A stretch of 64,000 nucleotides of DNA from Cyrtodaria siliqua (Eukaryota; Mollusca; Bivalvia; Adapedonta; Hiatellidae), in NCBI GenBank assembly GCA_037043455.1, contig JAWPHD010011275.1, positions 21,407 to 85,406 on the forward strand. The letters run 5' to 3'. Made by a program: the position numbers and the translations under genes. Below, piece by piece: positions 1-12,072 of the stretch; the stretch's first letter is position 1; every line of letters begins with the position of its first letter. The notes under the pieces were generated by a model. The model worked only from the letters and a program-made list of their open reading frames with translations, was not told where the DNA came from and did no database searches.

Positions 1-1566
1 ATTTATATCAAATTTACGTAACATGAACTCATCAATTAATCACATTCACAAACTGGGTTATATCGACATAATTTAAACGTTGAAAGACCCTACGACCGAA
101 AAAAGCATTTTGCGGCGTATTTCTCTGTGCGGCATAGTGAGAATTTTTAATACTAATATGTATTTGTACTAAAATTGGGAACTCAGTTCCAATTATCATA
201 AGTAAGAAAATACTGCGATAAACAGTGGTGCGGCGTGTCAATTTAATTAGTGTAATGGCTGGTTTCATTTAAATATGTTTAAATGTCTGTTTACCATCAA
301 ATCAACTAATAAATTCTTTTAAAATGTTACACAACTTTTTAAATAGCCACGATAGTCTCCATTAACTTATTTCTTGGAATGAATACATGTAAAACGACAT
401 TTTAATATAACTGTTCTGCGATATTCAATGACTGCATTCATGTATATGTAACTTTCTGTCATAAACCATATATTGTTTTTGCATATATGTATTAAAAAAA
501 AAATATTGAAATATAAAAAAAAGATAGTCTCCATTTCATTTAACATATATTTTATTCTTAGTTATTGTTTTGGATGCTCATTTGCATAATTTGCCTTGCA
601 AATTGTGATTAAAAGATATGACAAATACCACAAATTCTCCTTAGAGTGGGGTGGAAATTGTTGATTCTGTGGGTTTAGATGTATAGGACGATCGAGCTGA
701 TATTTGAGTGGGATTGAGATGGGGATAGCTTTTATAGCAAGTTAGCGTATGGCTTCGATAGAAGGAAACAATAAAGCCAACTTGTGTCAGGATGTATACA
801 TTGCATGTTTGGTAATGTACAACATGTCTGTATTAAAATTTCAAGGCATTCGTAATATGCCAAATCTATTGATTTATACGAGTTAAAAATGTTGAATAAG
901 TTCAAAATATTTAATCAACACAGCGGATACAGTAAAGGTTTATTTTAAATGTATGAGTCGCAAATCGTCCATTTACTAAATGCAGTTTCCTGTTACTGTT
1001 TCTGCAAACCATGCTGACAAGTACTATGTTTGAATTACATATATAATTAAGGGATGCAAATATGGTGGAATGTCTTTACACAGTTAAGATAACAATTTTT
1101 ATTTCAAAAACCTATTTTACCAAAGTCTATTTATCATAGGTTTCCTATGTTTTTCATTCCTGGAACATTTCATTCAAATACGATAAATAATATAACTTCT
1201 ACTTTATATTAATAAAATTACGAAAGTAAAAACACTACTGAAATCGTTAGTTATTGTATTTATTAACCCTGAAAGCATTCAACAAAAATATATAGAAAAG
1301 ATAAAAATGAGGCTAAAGATTGTTTATAGACGCTCTATTGGTAATATAGTGTTCACAAACAAAATGTTTACAGACAGACGGACGTACGATAGACAACTTG
1401 CAACTTTCAATTGTTCGTCAGACATTTCCAGTTATAACAGTTTTTTCCTTGATGATTTCTATTTTTTTAAAGCGGATAGATGAAATTCAATTTATGTGTG
1501 TTTCCAAGTTTAGTAAAGTCAGAACACAATATATTGTGTTCTCTTTTATCGCAAAACTATTTGTGT
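1..1566. other. AT-rich intergenic DNA, no gene seen
   Basis: No ORF above about 80 codons, no recognisable domain and no clear repeat beyond short A-runs near 490-520. I see nothing that supports a gene here. Confidence 0.6.
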
Positions 1567-1712
1567 CCACCCTAAAGGTGACAACTGCACAAAAGGTAAC
1601 ATGCTGCACTAAAGATAACACGTTTGGGACTAAAGGTAACACACTACGCTAAAGGTAGCACAAAAGTGTGCACTAAAGGTACATGTAACAACTGCTGCAC
1701 TAAAGGTAACAT
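1567..1712. repeat. Short degenerate tandem repeat, core ACTAAAGGTAACA
   Basis: The core 'ctaaaggtaaca' recurs about six times with spacing of roughly 15-30 bases and many substitutions ('cctaaaggtgaca', 'actaaagataaca', 'gctaaaggtagca'). The decay suggests an old, irregular minisatellite. An 85-codon ORF running into it (1398-1652) has no family resemblance and is not called. Confidence 0.6.
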
Positions 1713-3686
1713 GATTTTTAAGACCACATCCTCTCCACCCCAACCAACACAGACGCATGCACGCACACGCACACGCGCATCATCTTAAATTGATTTCCAC
1801 CGAATGTGTGAGAAGATTTGTATCAACGATAGTACACATCATTTATACATAATATAGACACCATTCAGCCTTAAACCAGTAGAGAGATACATGCTCTCTT
1901 GGAACTCTTGCTTCCAAATGTTCTTGTATTGTTATCATCATTTAACTGTTTAACAATATTTACTGTACAATAGGTATAACATTGCCACACTACATATAGT
2001 ATGTATTTAGGAACATGTTTTGCTTTGTTGTGTAAAACTGATACACAGAGAGGACCTAGTATTTAAATGATATCTTAAAAAGTCTCTAATAACTATTAAT
2101 GGATCTCGTCCTTGTTTTAAATAGGTATTTTCATAGACTTTCAAAAGTCTGATGTTGCCACTATTCCAAGTACAATGGTTGAATCCATGGAGGGGAGTTT
2201 AAAAATATTCTTGCCGGATTTGGAAGGTGGATGGGCTGGGGAGTCGAGTGGGTTTGTTGACGGGTACACATTTGTTCATCTTTGGATTGAAACACTGAAC
2301 ATTTCTGAAAATGCAACATAATTCACCAAATCTAAACCGCCGATCAAGATTTAACGACGCCCGTCCTCGACCTTCTCCTCATTCCCCACCCCGCCACTCT
2401 CTAAACTCAAATTTGGATCCACTTCATTGAAATATTCTTTTCGTATAGTCCTGTTGTAACTTTAGTATGTATACGTTGTATCGGTTAGTATTTTGTAATC
2501 ACAATTTAAGAGCGTCTTTTAAAAGTAGAGAAATGGGGAAAGGAAAAAACACACTCTTCCGTTAAAAGTAAAAGTGTCAATCTAAATATCTTGGATTCAC
2601 CTTATCTACAAATATAAAGTTAAAATAGTAATTCTGTGACATTAAGAATATAAATTACGTTAAATGTCAAAATCAGAAAAAAAGTTCGAGGAGAACTGAT
2701 ATCCCGTAGCTGAATAAAACGACTTGATACCAAGATGCTGTGGTGTATTTAGATGTTCATGACATATCGTTTATGGGATAGTTTGAGAAAAATTAAGGCA
2801 CATATTTAAATGTTATGAAAGAGTCCCATATCCGCCTGGATACACACCCACACATTCCACACCACAACCACAAATCCACAGAGTCAAAAGATATACCACT
2901 CGTCGTAAGATTAATTTAAATCGAGTAACCTTAAATGTATTCGTTTAAAGCCGAGTTCAACAAAAACTCATATAATACATGTATAATAATATATATATAA
3001 TGCGCTGTCCATTACCTTTCTCATAATATACTGACATACGTTGTAGTGTTGTTATCAGTAATAAATTCGACCTTGCCAGAACAAAACAAAAAAGTGTGCC
3101 GTTAAGATAAAATGATAACAGCAGATGTCAACAGTAAACTGAAACATTCAGATATTATTTGGAGATAGTAGCTGCATTCAAAACATCTATCGGATTGCAA
3201 GATCTTAAAATAAATAGTATTAAGATGCTTGAAAGATATCATTTAAAACTTATTAGGCTAATATATTGTATTTCATTGGACTCAAGCAAACGCAACAAAA
3301 ACAATTTACCTGATATAACAGGTTCTGTTATCTTGACAGTTTTAAAGCTACAGTGTACGAATAAAATCTTACTCTACTTTAGATATGAACTCCTTATGAA
3401 ACGTTAGACCTTCTGAAATATTTGAGAATCTCCCCCAGCAACATCTGCCCACCTACATGTTGCTGCCTTACACTTTATTTTCATCAAAGTAGAAAACATG
3501 CGAATCATTTGTTATATTTACATTATTTTCCAGTCGCTATAGTTCCAAAATAACATGCCTTGTGAGATTGTATTATGATACAAATATGCAAGAGAGACAA
3601 CTACTAATAGCGTATTTAAGCGGAATAGTCATTTTGTATTGAGACACATTGGATGCGTGCGCATTGATGTTCACATTTTCTAAGTA
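1713..3686. other. Intergenic DNA, no gene seen
   Basis: AT-rich with C/A-rich patches (about 1740-1780 and 2840-2880). The longest ORF, 3159-3407 plus strand, begins without ATG and resembles no family I know. Nothing else can be supported. Confidence 0.55.
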
Positions 3687-3897
3687 TCGAATTTTGAGTA
3701 GAGAAACTCGAGTTTCGAGTGGAGAATATCGAGTTTCGAATAGAGAAAATCGAGTTTCGAGCGGAAAATATCGAGTTTCGAGTAGAGAAAATCGAGTTTC
3801 GAGTAGACAGTATCGAGTTTCGAGTAGAGAAAATCGAGTTTCGAGTGGAGAATATCGAGTTTGGAGTAGACAATATCGAGTTCCGAGTAGAGAAAAT
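3687..3897. repeat. 21-bp minisatellite, about 10 copies
   Basis: The unit is close to TCGAGTTTCGAGTAGAGAAA plus one base, repeated head to tail about ten times. Alternate units differ in a regular way ('gagaaaa' versus 'gaatat' or 'cagtat'), giving a 42-bp higher-order pattern in part of the array. Because 21 is a multiple of three and the unit lacks stops, both strands read open as seven-residue repeats (RVSSREN on plus, NSIFSTR on minus). These ORFs are by-products of the repeat, not proteins I would call. Confidence 0.9.
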
Positions 3898-4679
3898 CTA
3901 AGTTCGAAAATTACAGAAAACAGTCAAATATGAGCAGCAATGGTATTATAGAGGCAGCAGAGATGTATCCACGTATTTCATCTTTATCTTATAATCACAT
4001 CTGTCTTATACCCTTGCATTAGCCCTTGTAACAGTAACATCAAGTTTCCAAGTTTATTTTGTACAGTATATCAAAAATGATGTCTCGTGATCTTACTCCA
4101 GGACAAAAAAAATATTGTTTGGGATTGATAATCGACTCGTGATAATTAAAGGTCGAGATTTGTTCTCCTGAGAAACTACGATTCACAGAATCATTTAATC
4201 ATTTATAATATATAATATATATATATAAATATAAGCTATCAGCATGTGGTTAAATTTGCTGAACATACTGATCAGACCGGACATTTCAGTTCTGCCAGAT
4301 GTTGGATACACATACATAATGTATATAATTATGTACTTCAATATAGAATTCTTTAAAATTAATATTTCTGAATTAATTAACAATGTAGCGTTTACTATTA
4401 TTAGTCCACTACCAGTGTATTACCATAGGGGGACTATACGTTAATTTACTCTCCGACTCCGTCTGCCTGTCCCTCTGTATGTCCGCAAAAGCTGGATTGT
4501 GATTGTGGACAGTATTAACACCTCCACACATTTTTATGAAATGTGCCCGTGCAAGGTTATTGTTCCATTTAAATTTGGCTATTTGGAGACTTTTTTATTG
4601 TACTATATTCAATAACTGCAATATGTGATTATAATATTAACGGCTTCAGGTATTTTTTATGAAAAAAGTTCGTTCACAC

Positions 4680-4935
4680 TAGCCTCGGTCATCCGGTCTG
4701 CTTCTCATTTCTTCTTTACTCTATGCTACTCGGATTTGTCTCGTTCACCCGGCCTGCTTCTGATTTATTAGCTAAGGTATGATCTTCAGAACCAAGACCT
4801 GGGGAAAAACGACAAGTAATGGGGCAATTTTGGCGAGACTTTGAGAAATTTAAAACATAACGTATTTTCAAGTTAATTACATGTTCATTTCTTATGATTA
4901 ACTTGTGAGAAACAGCAAGTGACGTCAAGCAATGT
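4680..4935. repeat. Dispersed repeat B, copy 1
   Basis: The segment about 4790-4935 ('ttttggcgagactttgag', then 'gtgagaaacagcaagtgacg') matches 10998-11190 ('ttttggcgaaactttgag', 'gtgagaagcagcacgtgatg') in the same orientation. The adjoining 4690-4755 is the reverse complement of sequence at 10470-10525 and 11945-11995 ('agtaaagaaatcagaagcag'). This is an interspersed, non-coding family whose class I cannot assign. Confidence 0.6.
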
Positions 4936-4939
4936 AGTA

Positions 4940-5130
4940 AAAATCAGATATAGGGTCCTATCGAAACCACATCGTCCAAACGCAATGGCATCGTAGGTCC
5001 GTACTATACTACAAACAAGGAGCGAGCAGTATTTAATTAATTATACAATGAAAAAGACAAAATATAACAGAAAGAGTGGGGAAGACAGGGTTACCGACTT
5101 GGAAAGGTCAGTAGGCAATAAGGCCTACAC
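4940..5130 (+). repeat. Dispersed repeat C, copy 1
   Basis: Shares 'aaacgcaatggca', 'ctatacaatg' and 'cagaaagagtgggg' in order with 26030-26185. Its right part ('taccgacttggaaaggtcag') matches 10690-10720 and 22800-22830. The four partial copies define one interspersed family of unknown class. No coding potential is visible. Confidence 0.6.
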
Positions 5131-6250
5131 GTTAGCTTGAATCGATTTCATGTGTACACAATCCTCGTTATTATCCTATTTTCAGCTCCCAAAAATAGAC
5201 AAGACAGTGTATACAAAACTACATCCCATGAAAAGAAATTCTCTAGCAATAAAGTCCACATCCAGAGAAACTAACAAAAGAAACACTAAGATGTTGTTGT
5301 AAAGCTATATAAAATACAAAATAAGAAACATTTCAGGAATTATCCAGAATTGTACTGAAAAACCACAGCATGAAAACCAATATAGGGTACGACCAGAAAA
5401 CCCGAGGGACGAAAGCTCATGTACCTACTTCCCTTGGTCGGGGTTTCACTAGGTGTAATCATAGAATTCCAAGAGGTTGTCCGGTCATAGTACAAGGGAA
5501 AAGTGAAGCGTAGTGACTGGCTGTGGAGGGGTCAATCACTAAACATGCAGTGCGTTGTAATACTAAAGGGTCGTATCCTTTTCTGACGAACACCCTGATT
5601 AATTTTGTGAAGTGATCGGGTAACTCGCCAGATCCCTTTATCTTTTGAAGTTTATAGACCACATCTCTATAAAATAAGGGTTGTGATATTCCTAGTCGTG
5701 GAAGTGTTTTAAGGTTGGTGTTGTACTTCTCCAGTAGGTTTTCGAGAACATTTTGAGAAATATCTACGTACTATTATCGGTAACCAGACTATTATTGTCA
5801 CATTAAGGAAAACGTTTATACCACGTGTGGTATTTTCCAGAAAAGAGTCAAATTTGATATCCCAAGCAAGTAACCAGCATTTGATTGATCTGTATTCGTT
5901 GCTGTTCCTTTGTACTCCCAACAGTAAATAAGTTCTTCTTGAGATGTTATGCCTAAGTACTAGTATACATGGTTTTATCAACATACTTTGGTATATTATC
6001 GACACTTTTTTATTTTTAAAAAAGTATGACACAAACTATATCATCGACTATATCTGAAAACCTAAGCTCCACATATAGAACCCACACAACAAGTACAACT
6101 TCACAGAACAGTCATTGTTGTTCTTCTGTAATACGAGACTACAATTAGAGTGTCACTTCACTTAATAACATGTAACCAAGTTGTTTTCTAACGGATTTTT
6201 CGTCCGTGATATTCTTGACTTCATTTCTAAATTCTTTTCTTCAAACCGGT
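5131..6250. other. Intergenic DNA, no gene seen
   Basis: ORFs on the minus strand (5459-5662, 5709-6032) carry no recognisable motif. No repeat structure is evident. Confidence 0.5.
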
Positions 6251-6437
6251 TGAATTGAATTGAATTGGATTTTATAGTCACACCAACAGCTAAGGTCATA
6301 TGGCGACTTTCCAGCTTCCACTGGTGGAGGAAGACCGCAGGTGCCCCACCGGACAATTTTCGTGCACGGACGGGCACCTGGGTAGAACCACCGACGTTCC
6401 GCAATCCAGTTGGATGGCTTCCTCACATAACGATTCC
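6251..6437 (-). mobile_element. tRNA-derived SINE family 1, 5'-truncated copy
   Basis: The sequence from 'ggattttatagtcacacc' to 'cctcacataacgattcc' matches the SINE at 20531-20800 closely, in the same orientation. It stops before the tRNA-like head, so this copy is truncated. Its 3' end (left side here) is a short GAATT-type repeat tail. The ORFs covering it on both strands are shadows of the element. Confidence 0.8.
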
Positions 6438-7242
6438 GAATAAAAACCGGATGAACAGATCAACAGTTTCTATCATCAATTTCACGTATTCTACAATGAC
6501 CTCCTCCTCGACTCTGGTAAGAACTACTTTTGTCCAGACATTTCCAGAACGACACGATCAGCCAGTTTATCAATTTAAGTCGTCCGAGGTACACCAGATA
6601 AAGCCATAGCTTCGAAAGGTCGTCTCATACTAATTCAATTGCCTTTCGCATTTTTGAAGGTCTGTACTGTTGATGTTTAAGTTTTAACATTATACGATAT
6701 TATCTGGAATAATAATATAGTGTATCAGTTTGGTGACCATATGCTAATTAGTGGGATTACACGGACAACATTGCCAAAATAATATCTTAAACGGTTTTGG
6801 AATCCCGAAAGCCACTGAATACAACATGTACAAGGGAAAACAAGTCGAGAAAAGAAAAGTAGTGTGTCAAAAACAATATATGGACCAGTGAATAAATGCG
6901 TAAAACCAGCGCAAAAAATAGCAAACTACATAGTTTTAGCACCATATTCCGTCAGCGGGAAGTTTAATTTGGAAACACTAGCTGTGGCTAAAATAAACTA
7001 ATATATGTAATATATACATATTTCTTCAAGTTATATAATTCTATGAGTTTTTAATTCACAAAATGTATACATCTTTCCAATACAGTTATGTTAAATTACA
7101 CTCACCCACTTCCTGCCTTATAAGCGATACACCACTTTGTTAAAATTAAAAACCGTAATTATATAAACGTTTCTGCAAAGCGTCTAATGTTATTCTACAT
7201 TACCGCTCTATATAGGTGGATACTTTAAACGTATTGCACCTT
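6438..7242. other. Intergenic DNA, nothing recognised
   Basis: AT-rich sequence without motif-bearing ORFs or obvious repeats. Confidence 0.5.
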
Positions 7243-7450
7243 TAAAAAAGAGTATGATAATGGACCTTTGGAAACGGCCGAAAACGACACATACGAAATA
7301 TTGCAGTCTCGGTTTGATTGAGACTGTTCTTGAGCGGTAGTGAACTATGCTAGCTACCGCTCACGCCCTCTAGCCCCGGGTTGAGCAGAACTCAATATTA
7401 ATAAAATCAATAGTACACAATTTTAACCATCCCGAAGATGGCATGTATAT
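7243..7450 (-). repeat. Dispersed double-hairpin repeat, copy 1
   Basis: This is the reverse complement of 40083-40287, with another partial copy at 39606-39710. It contains two adjacent perfect stem-loops: CAGTCTC...GAGACTG (7304-7326) and GAGCGGTAG...CTACCGCTC (7332-7362). Both hairpins are present in the copy at 40083-40287. The class is unknown; a non-autonomous DNA element is possible. Confidence 0.75.
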
Positions 7451-8869
7451 GGCGGTGGACATGGAGTTTATTGCTTCCCCATGTTAAAGTTGTACATGTT
7501 GCAGTTATCAGAGTGTGCGTTGTATATGTAATCAGTCTTCCCTCTACTACCCCAGTAGATTCGTTGACAAACAATGCTAATGTTGTTTTGACTGAATCAT
7601 CATGTTCATGAAAACCCTCTGAGGTTAATGCAACAGTATGGCAAACAATGTCGACTTCCTTATTCGAATATTGAATTACTAACCTGCGCATTTTGATGTG
7701 ATAACATGGCTTTGTCATTTCAAGTTAAAGGATAGTTTCACCAGTGGAATGTTTTAAACTATAGTTTTGATTTTAATCTTTATTGAATTTACCTGTTCAT
7801 ATTTAAAATAGCAAGACGTTATTATCCGTGTCTGTATCATAGTATTTATTTTCCTCATAGTATTTATTTTCTTGTGAAGAGATCTAATCGTTCACCCACA
7901 ATTCGATGACTCTTGGTTTAGTTTCTGTATTTGCAAGAGAAAACTGTTTCTTCATTTGCAATGATATCTAACTTGTAAAATCGTATTTTCCGTGCATTTG
8001 TGCTTGATTGAACAGTGTAGTATAGTTCTCTGTACCCTTCAAAAACAGCAATTGATATTTTCCAAACTTAGTCTAGTATATGTATAGTTAAATTATGTCC
8101 TGATTTTTTGTCCTACAAGGCCATATATATATATGCATACAAAAAGACACCACCAACTACAATCCATTATGTACGTCCTCTTGCGTCGTGTACATGTTTT
8201 TCAATGAATTTCTTTTTTCTGAAAGAGCTGCCGTTATATTTTTCTAATGGTAGTATGTAACTACCAAAGAGCCATCAATCCTTAGTTTAGAATGATAGGT
8301 AGGACCATGTTACGACCTCCATGCGCACTTTTAGCGGCTATGGTTTTGAAAACAGCACGCAATGGCTTCATAAACAACCGCCATAAACCTTAAATACAAC
8401 ACGTGCATGCATAAAACTCATCTCCTCGACCAAGGCATTGTTTTGTAAGACTGTTCATGTTTCAGCCGACATAGTTTTTTTTTGACGTTTTGAAACATCC
8501 CGCCACAAAGGACACACACACACACACACATACATTTTTAGTATTTACATCACCGCTCTCGTGTAAACCCTCCCAATACATGAATGCAATTGCAACACAA
8601 ATTACGACACCTGTTCACAGTCTCTAAGCAACTTCATTTAAACAGAGATCCTTAAAGGCACGTAATGCAACCCTTTATCTGTCATGGTCGGAGAAAATCT
8701 GCACACCTTTCGAACTGATACCCAATGATAACGTTTGCGATACAATAATGTATGACATTCAAATCTGTGACATTCCAAAACCGTCTTCTATCATCTCAAT
8801 CGTCAAATAAAATCATTTTTCTTGAGAGATAGTTTAGGGATATATTAGGTTTTATTTTCCGGACCATAT
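7451..8869. other. Intergenic DNA with an (AC)n microsatellite
   Basis: An AC dinucleotide run lies at about 8512-8530. A 103-codon minus-strand ORF (7407-7718) has no recognisable motif and overlaps the hairpin repeat. No gene is supported. Confidence 0.5.
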
Positions 8870-9600
8870 ACATAAACCACACACCTCTTTGCAAGCTTGT
8901 CTTTCTGTGTACTTTCATGTTTACTAGTACATGACGACTTCGGGTATATGGACGCGTTACCACAGGAGTACCACAAGGCCCATGTATAGGTCCGATCTTA
9001 TTCCTCATATATATTGATTTAATGACCTATCAGATAAGACACATCAAATGTAAGACTGTACAGATGATACCGCAGTGTACATGGTGTATATGGTTATCTT
9101 TAGTTTCCAAGATGCCCAATTTCTGCAATGAAACCTTAAAAAAACTCCCCCTATCTGTATAAAAAAATGGGATATAGAGTTTTAATCAAGGTATGTGCAC
9201 AGCCATCCATCCATGTAACAAGATAAAAATCCTATCGACTTGCACATTGCATGGTCACACACTGGAAACAATAAGAAGTACTAAATACATGGGTGTCAAC
9301 ATACGTATTGATCTTACCCGGAAAGATCATGTCAAAAATGTCAATACTTCAAGCAACGGCTTGTTAAAAGCGCAAAAAACAGCCATAAGATCAACTGCGT
9401 ACAAGGCACTAGTCCGGATGTTCTTCCCCAGTCTAGTCATACTCGACACAATATAGATAAATTAAACACGAAATTTGACGAAGAGCTGACGGGTGGTTGC
9501 AAAATGATTTCTCATATGAATCTTAGGTCACAGTATGCTTAAAAAATCCTGAACTGACAATATTTTAGGAAGACTTTCTGAAGCCAATGACTACTTGCAA
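8870..9600 (+). pseudogene. Degenerate LINE reverse-transcriptase remnant, copy A
   Basis: Translation at about 8957-9020 gives TTGVPQGPCIGPILFLIYI, the conserved (S/T)GVPQGSxLGPxLF block of non-LTR reverse transcriptases. At 9060-9090 a different frame gives DDTAVYMV, the xADD active-site block with the preceding alanine changed to threonine. The ORF at 9193-9456 continues into the thumb region with STKYMGVNI and a KALVR block, and 9490-9530 reads WLQNDFSYES followed by a stop. The frame changes and stop show that the element is dead. It is jockey/CR1-like by these motifs, and only the 3' half of the RT region is seen. Confidence 0.85.
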
Positions 9601-10110
9601 TCCAAATGCCTACATGCATCTAGCCTCCTACGAGGCTATCTAGGCTGTCAAATCCACTAGCCTTTCGTCATATCATCAATGTTTGTCTATATTGTGTTGA
9701 GCATGAGGACTCCAGATGCAGTATCGTTCTATGTAAGATGACTGCTTATGTTGCCAGCTAGGTATTTGGCACTGCTTATTGTTTCTAATGTGTGACCATA
9801 CAATGTGTAAGTTGATGAGATTAGAGTTTTAGATCGAGTTAAATGGATGGCTGTACACTTACATGGATTAAACGCCATATCCCATTGTTCTTCAGATATC
9901 AAGTGTTTGTCAAGGTGACGCTACAGAAATTGAGCATCTTGGAAACTACAGATAGCCAGGTACACTGTGGTATCATCTGCAGTGTTACGTTTGATGTGAT
10001 GTTATCCGATATTTCTTCTTATGTTTGAGGAAAAGATCTGACCTAGAACTAAGCCTTGTGTTACTCCCGCGGTAACTGGTACTCTTCGGTGACTGGTACT
10101 GAATCACTGA
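9601..10110 (-). pseudogene. Degenerate LINE reverse-transcriptase remnant, copy B, inverted
   Basis: The reverse complement of about 10080 to 9715 aligns with copy A. It reads a GVTQGLVLG block, then DDTTVYLA, then the 'cagccatcc' and 'attgtatggtcacaca' stretches shared with 9205-9265, then SAKYLAGNI. The two copies therefore come from one LINE family, lie tail to tail and meet near 9600. Scattered stops and indels make this a relic. The 61-codon plus-strand ORF at 9843-10028 is antisense to it and is not a gene. Confidence 0.75.
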
Positions 10111-10669
10111 CATTTTTCGTTTCCTACGCATCAATGATATACTTTGATGATTGATATGTGAAAAGGCCGTTTGGGAATGTCACAGTTTTGAATGTCATGC
10201 GATATTATCATTGAGTAGCACTCACGGCACAGACAGTTGTACCAAAGTGCGTTTAGTAGGCGTGTTTGCGTGCTGGCGTCGTTAATACACCAGTGAAACA
10301 TTTGGCGCCACTTTTCCTCGTTCTCATAAGTTAAAAGTAAGAAACTGACATGTAATTAACTAAATAGTAAATACGTTTTTTATAGAATTACTCAAATTCT
10401 CGCCAAAATAGTCCTAAAGTGAGTGGCGTTTTCAACCATCCATTTCCCCCAGGACTTGGTTTTGAATCCGCGAAGCATAGTGTAGTGAAGAAATCAGAGC
10501 AAGCCGGTCAATCGAGGCTAGAGTAAAGCTTCTTTAAAAATGTTGACATCAAAACGAGGTCATAACGAATAACGTGTATGATCTTGATTGAACAACGTTA
10601 TTCTAAATCCTGGAAGGAGTGGTCATTTTTAATTGATATCTTCAATCTTGCGGTCAGGCGACATTACAC

Positions 10670-10860
10670 ACATACAGGGGTGACAAATGGGGTACCGCCT
10701 GGAACGGTCAATGGCAATAAAGGACAATGTGAGATGGAGTGTGTGTGTGTGTGTGTTGTAGGGGACGGGGTAGTTAAACCAGGTTCTATCTACTAGTGTA
10801 CCAAACTTTACTCTTACCCTGTTGATTAAAGTAAAACTTATATATTACCTGTTTATGTTT
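10670..10860 (+). repeat. Dispersed repeat C tail, copy 2, with a (GT)n run
   Basis: 'taccgcctggaacggtcaatggca' here corresponds to 'taccgccttggaacggtcag' at 22801, and 'taaaccaggttctatc' to 'taaaccggttctaggg' at 22841. A GT dinucleotide run at about 10740-10757 interrupts the homology. Confidence 0.6.
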
Positions 10861-10979
10861 TTACATGTGAGCCATATATCAGGTTATATTTTCACTGTTA
10901 TTTTTCACTGACGGAACAGCTTTTTCGTTTTTAGAAAATAACTAATACATGTATATCATTAGCTTGAAAATGGTCTACA

Positions 10980-11190
10980 CGGTTTCAGCCATGGGATACA
11001 GCACCAAGGCCTGTGGGAAAATGTTAGGTTGAAATTGCCACTTATGTAAGGGTAGATTTTGGCGAAACTTTGAGAGATTTTATGTGACTTTCACAATAAA
11101 CGCATTTTCATATTAATTAAACGTTTAAAAATTTAAAATTTCTTACTTTTAACATGTGAGAAGCAGCACGTGATGTCAACAAGTGTAACT
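10980..11190. repeat. Dispersed repeat B, copy 2
   Basis: Same order of blocks as 4790-4935: 'cagcaccaaggcctg', 'ttttggcgaaactttgag', 'gtgagaagcagcacgtg'. Divergence is roughly a quarter of positions by eye, so the copies are old. Confidence 0.6.
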
Positions 11191-11194
11191 AAAT

Positions 11195-11462
11195 TGTTGT
11201 GTTATGCTGTAATTGGCGAAATTTATACTTTGTTATCTGTTATTTTGAAATGATATTGACTGTTATCCGTTACTGGTTAATTTAATATTATCTGTTAATA
11301 TTTATATCGTCCCCAATCCCCCTCTCGCCTTCTCCACCACTTATCGTAAAATGTAAAATGTAGGATTGTTATTTTATTTTATTTACTGTTAACTGTTTCT
11401 AGTATTGTTAATTCATTGTTATCTGTTATCATCAAATTCAATTTGCTGTTATCCTGTTATGG
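11195..11462. repeat. Degenerate repeats of TGTTATCTGTTAT type
   Basis: Words such as 'tgttatctgttat', 'tgttatccgtta', 'attatctgttaa' and 'tgttatcctgttat' recur irregularly, separated by a C-rich block at 11315-11340. It looks like a decayed simple-sequence array. Confidence 0.55.
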
Positions 11463-11673
11463 GACCCCCTCCGGCTACCTCATCCCCACCCCAGCTCACC
11501 CTGAAGTAGCTTTATTTACAACATAACGCTGACTTTTATTTGCCCTGAAAACGGACGGATGCAGTCGGCTAATCGCTAGTGGAGCTTTATCGGCCTAATC
11601 TGCCCAGATCGATATCTGCGTGTAAGACCTATACGACATATACATCATACGGTTTTGGCTGTCCGAGACTAAC

Positions 11674-11934
11674 GTCTCCGTGGCCGAGGTATTAACGACG
11701 TTGCGTTGTAAACATTCTCTCCTCTCACCGCTGAGGGTTCTAATCCCACTGGGAGCTCGAATTGTAAGTGAGGAAGTGTTGATTCTTAAGGATGGCGGGG
11801 AGTGTACAGTACTGGTTCTACCCAGGAAAAGTGGGTGGTCTGCCTCCACCACAAACAAATCGACCGTCATATATATAACCTTACATGTGTTGACAATGAC
11901 GTAACACACCATACAAACAAACAAACAAACAAAC
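11674..11934 (+). mobile_element. tRNA-derived SINE family 1, divergent copy
   Basis: The head carries the tRNA-like A-box region 'tggccgaggtatta' and a B-box-like 'gggttctaatccc' about 55 bases on. The body shares 'gtgaggaag' and 'ggttctacccagg' with the reverse complement of 20531-20800. It ends in a (CAAA)n tail at about 11910-11934. Such tRNA-headed elements are copied by LINE enzymes and carry an internal pol III promoter. The 74-codon plus-strand ORF inside (11680-11904) is not a gene. Confidence 0.75.
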
Positions 11935-12072
11935 TGTCCGAGACTAGAATAAACGAAACGTAGTATAGTAAAGAAATCAGAAGCAGGCCGGACGCCCGAT
12001 GCTGATCATTCTGTCACAAAATGTCAGGGGTAGAGCGTATTGGTCGTACATAGCTTTTGTAAGCACCTGTTA

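Noticed and set aside
3616..3933. ORFs of 85-94 codons on both strands with RVSSREN/NSIFSTR repeats
   Set aside because: By-products of a 21-bp minisatellite.
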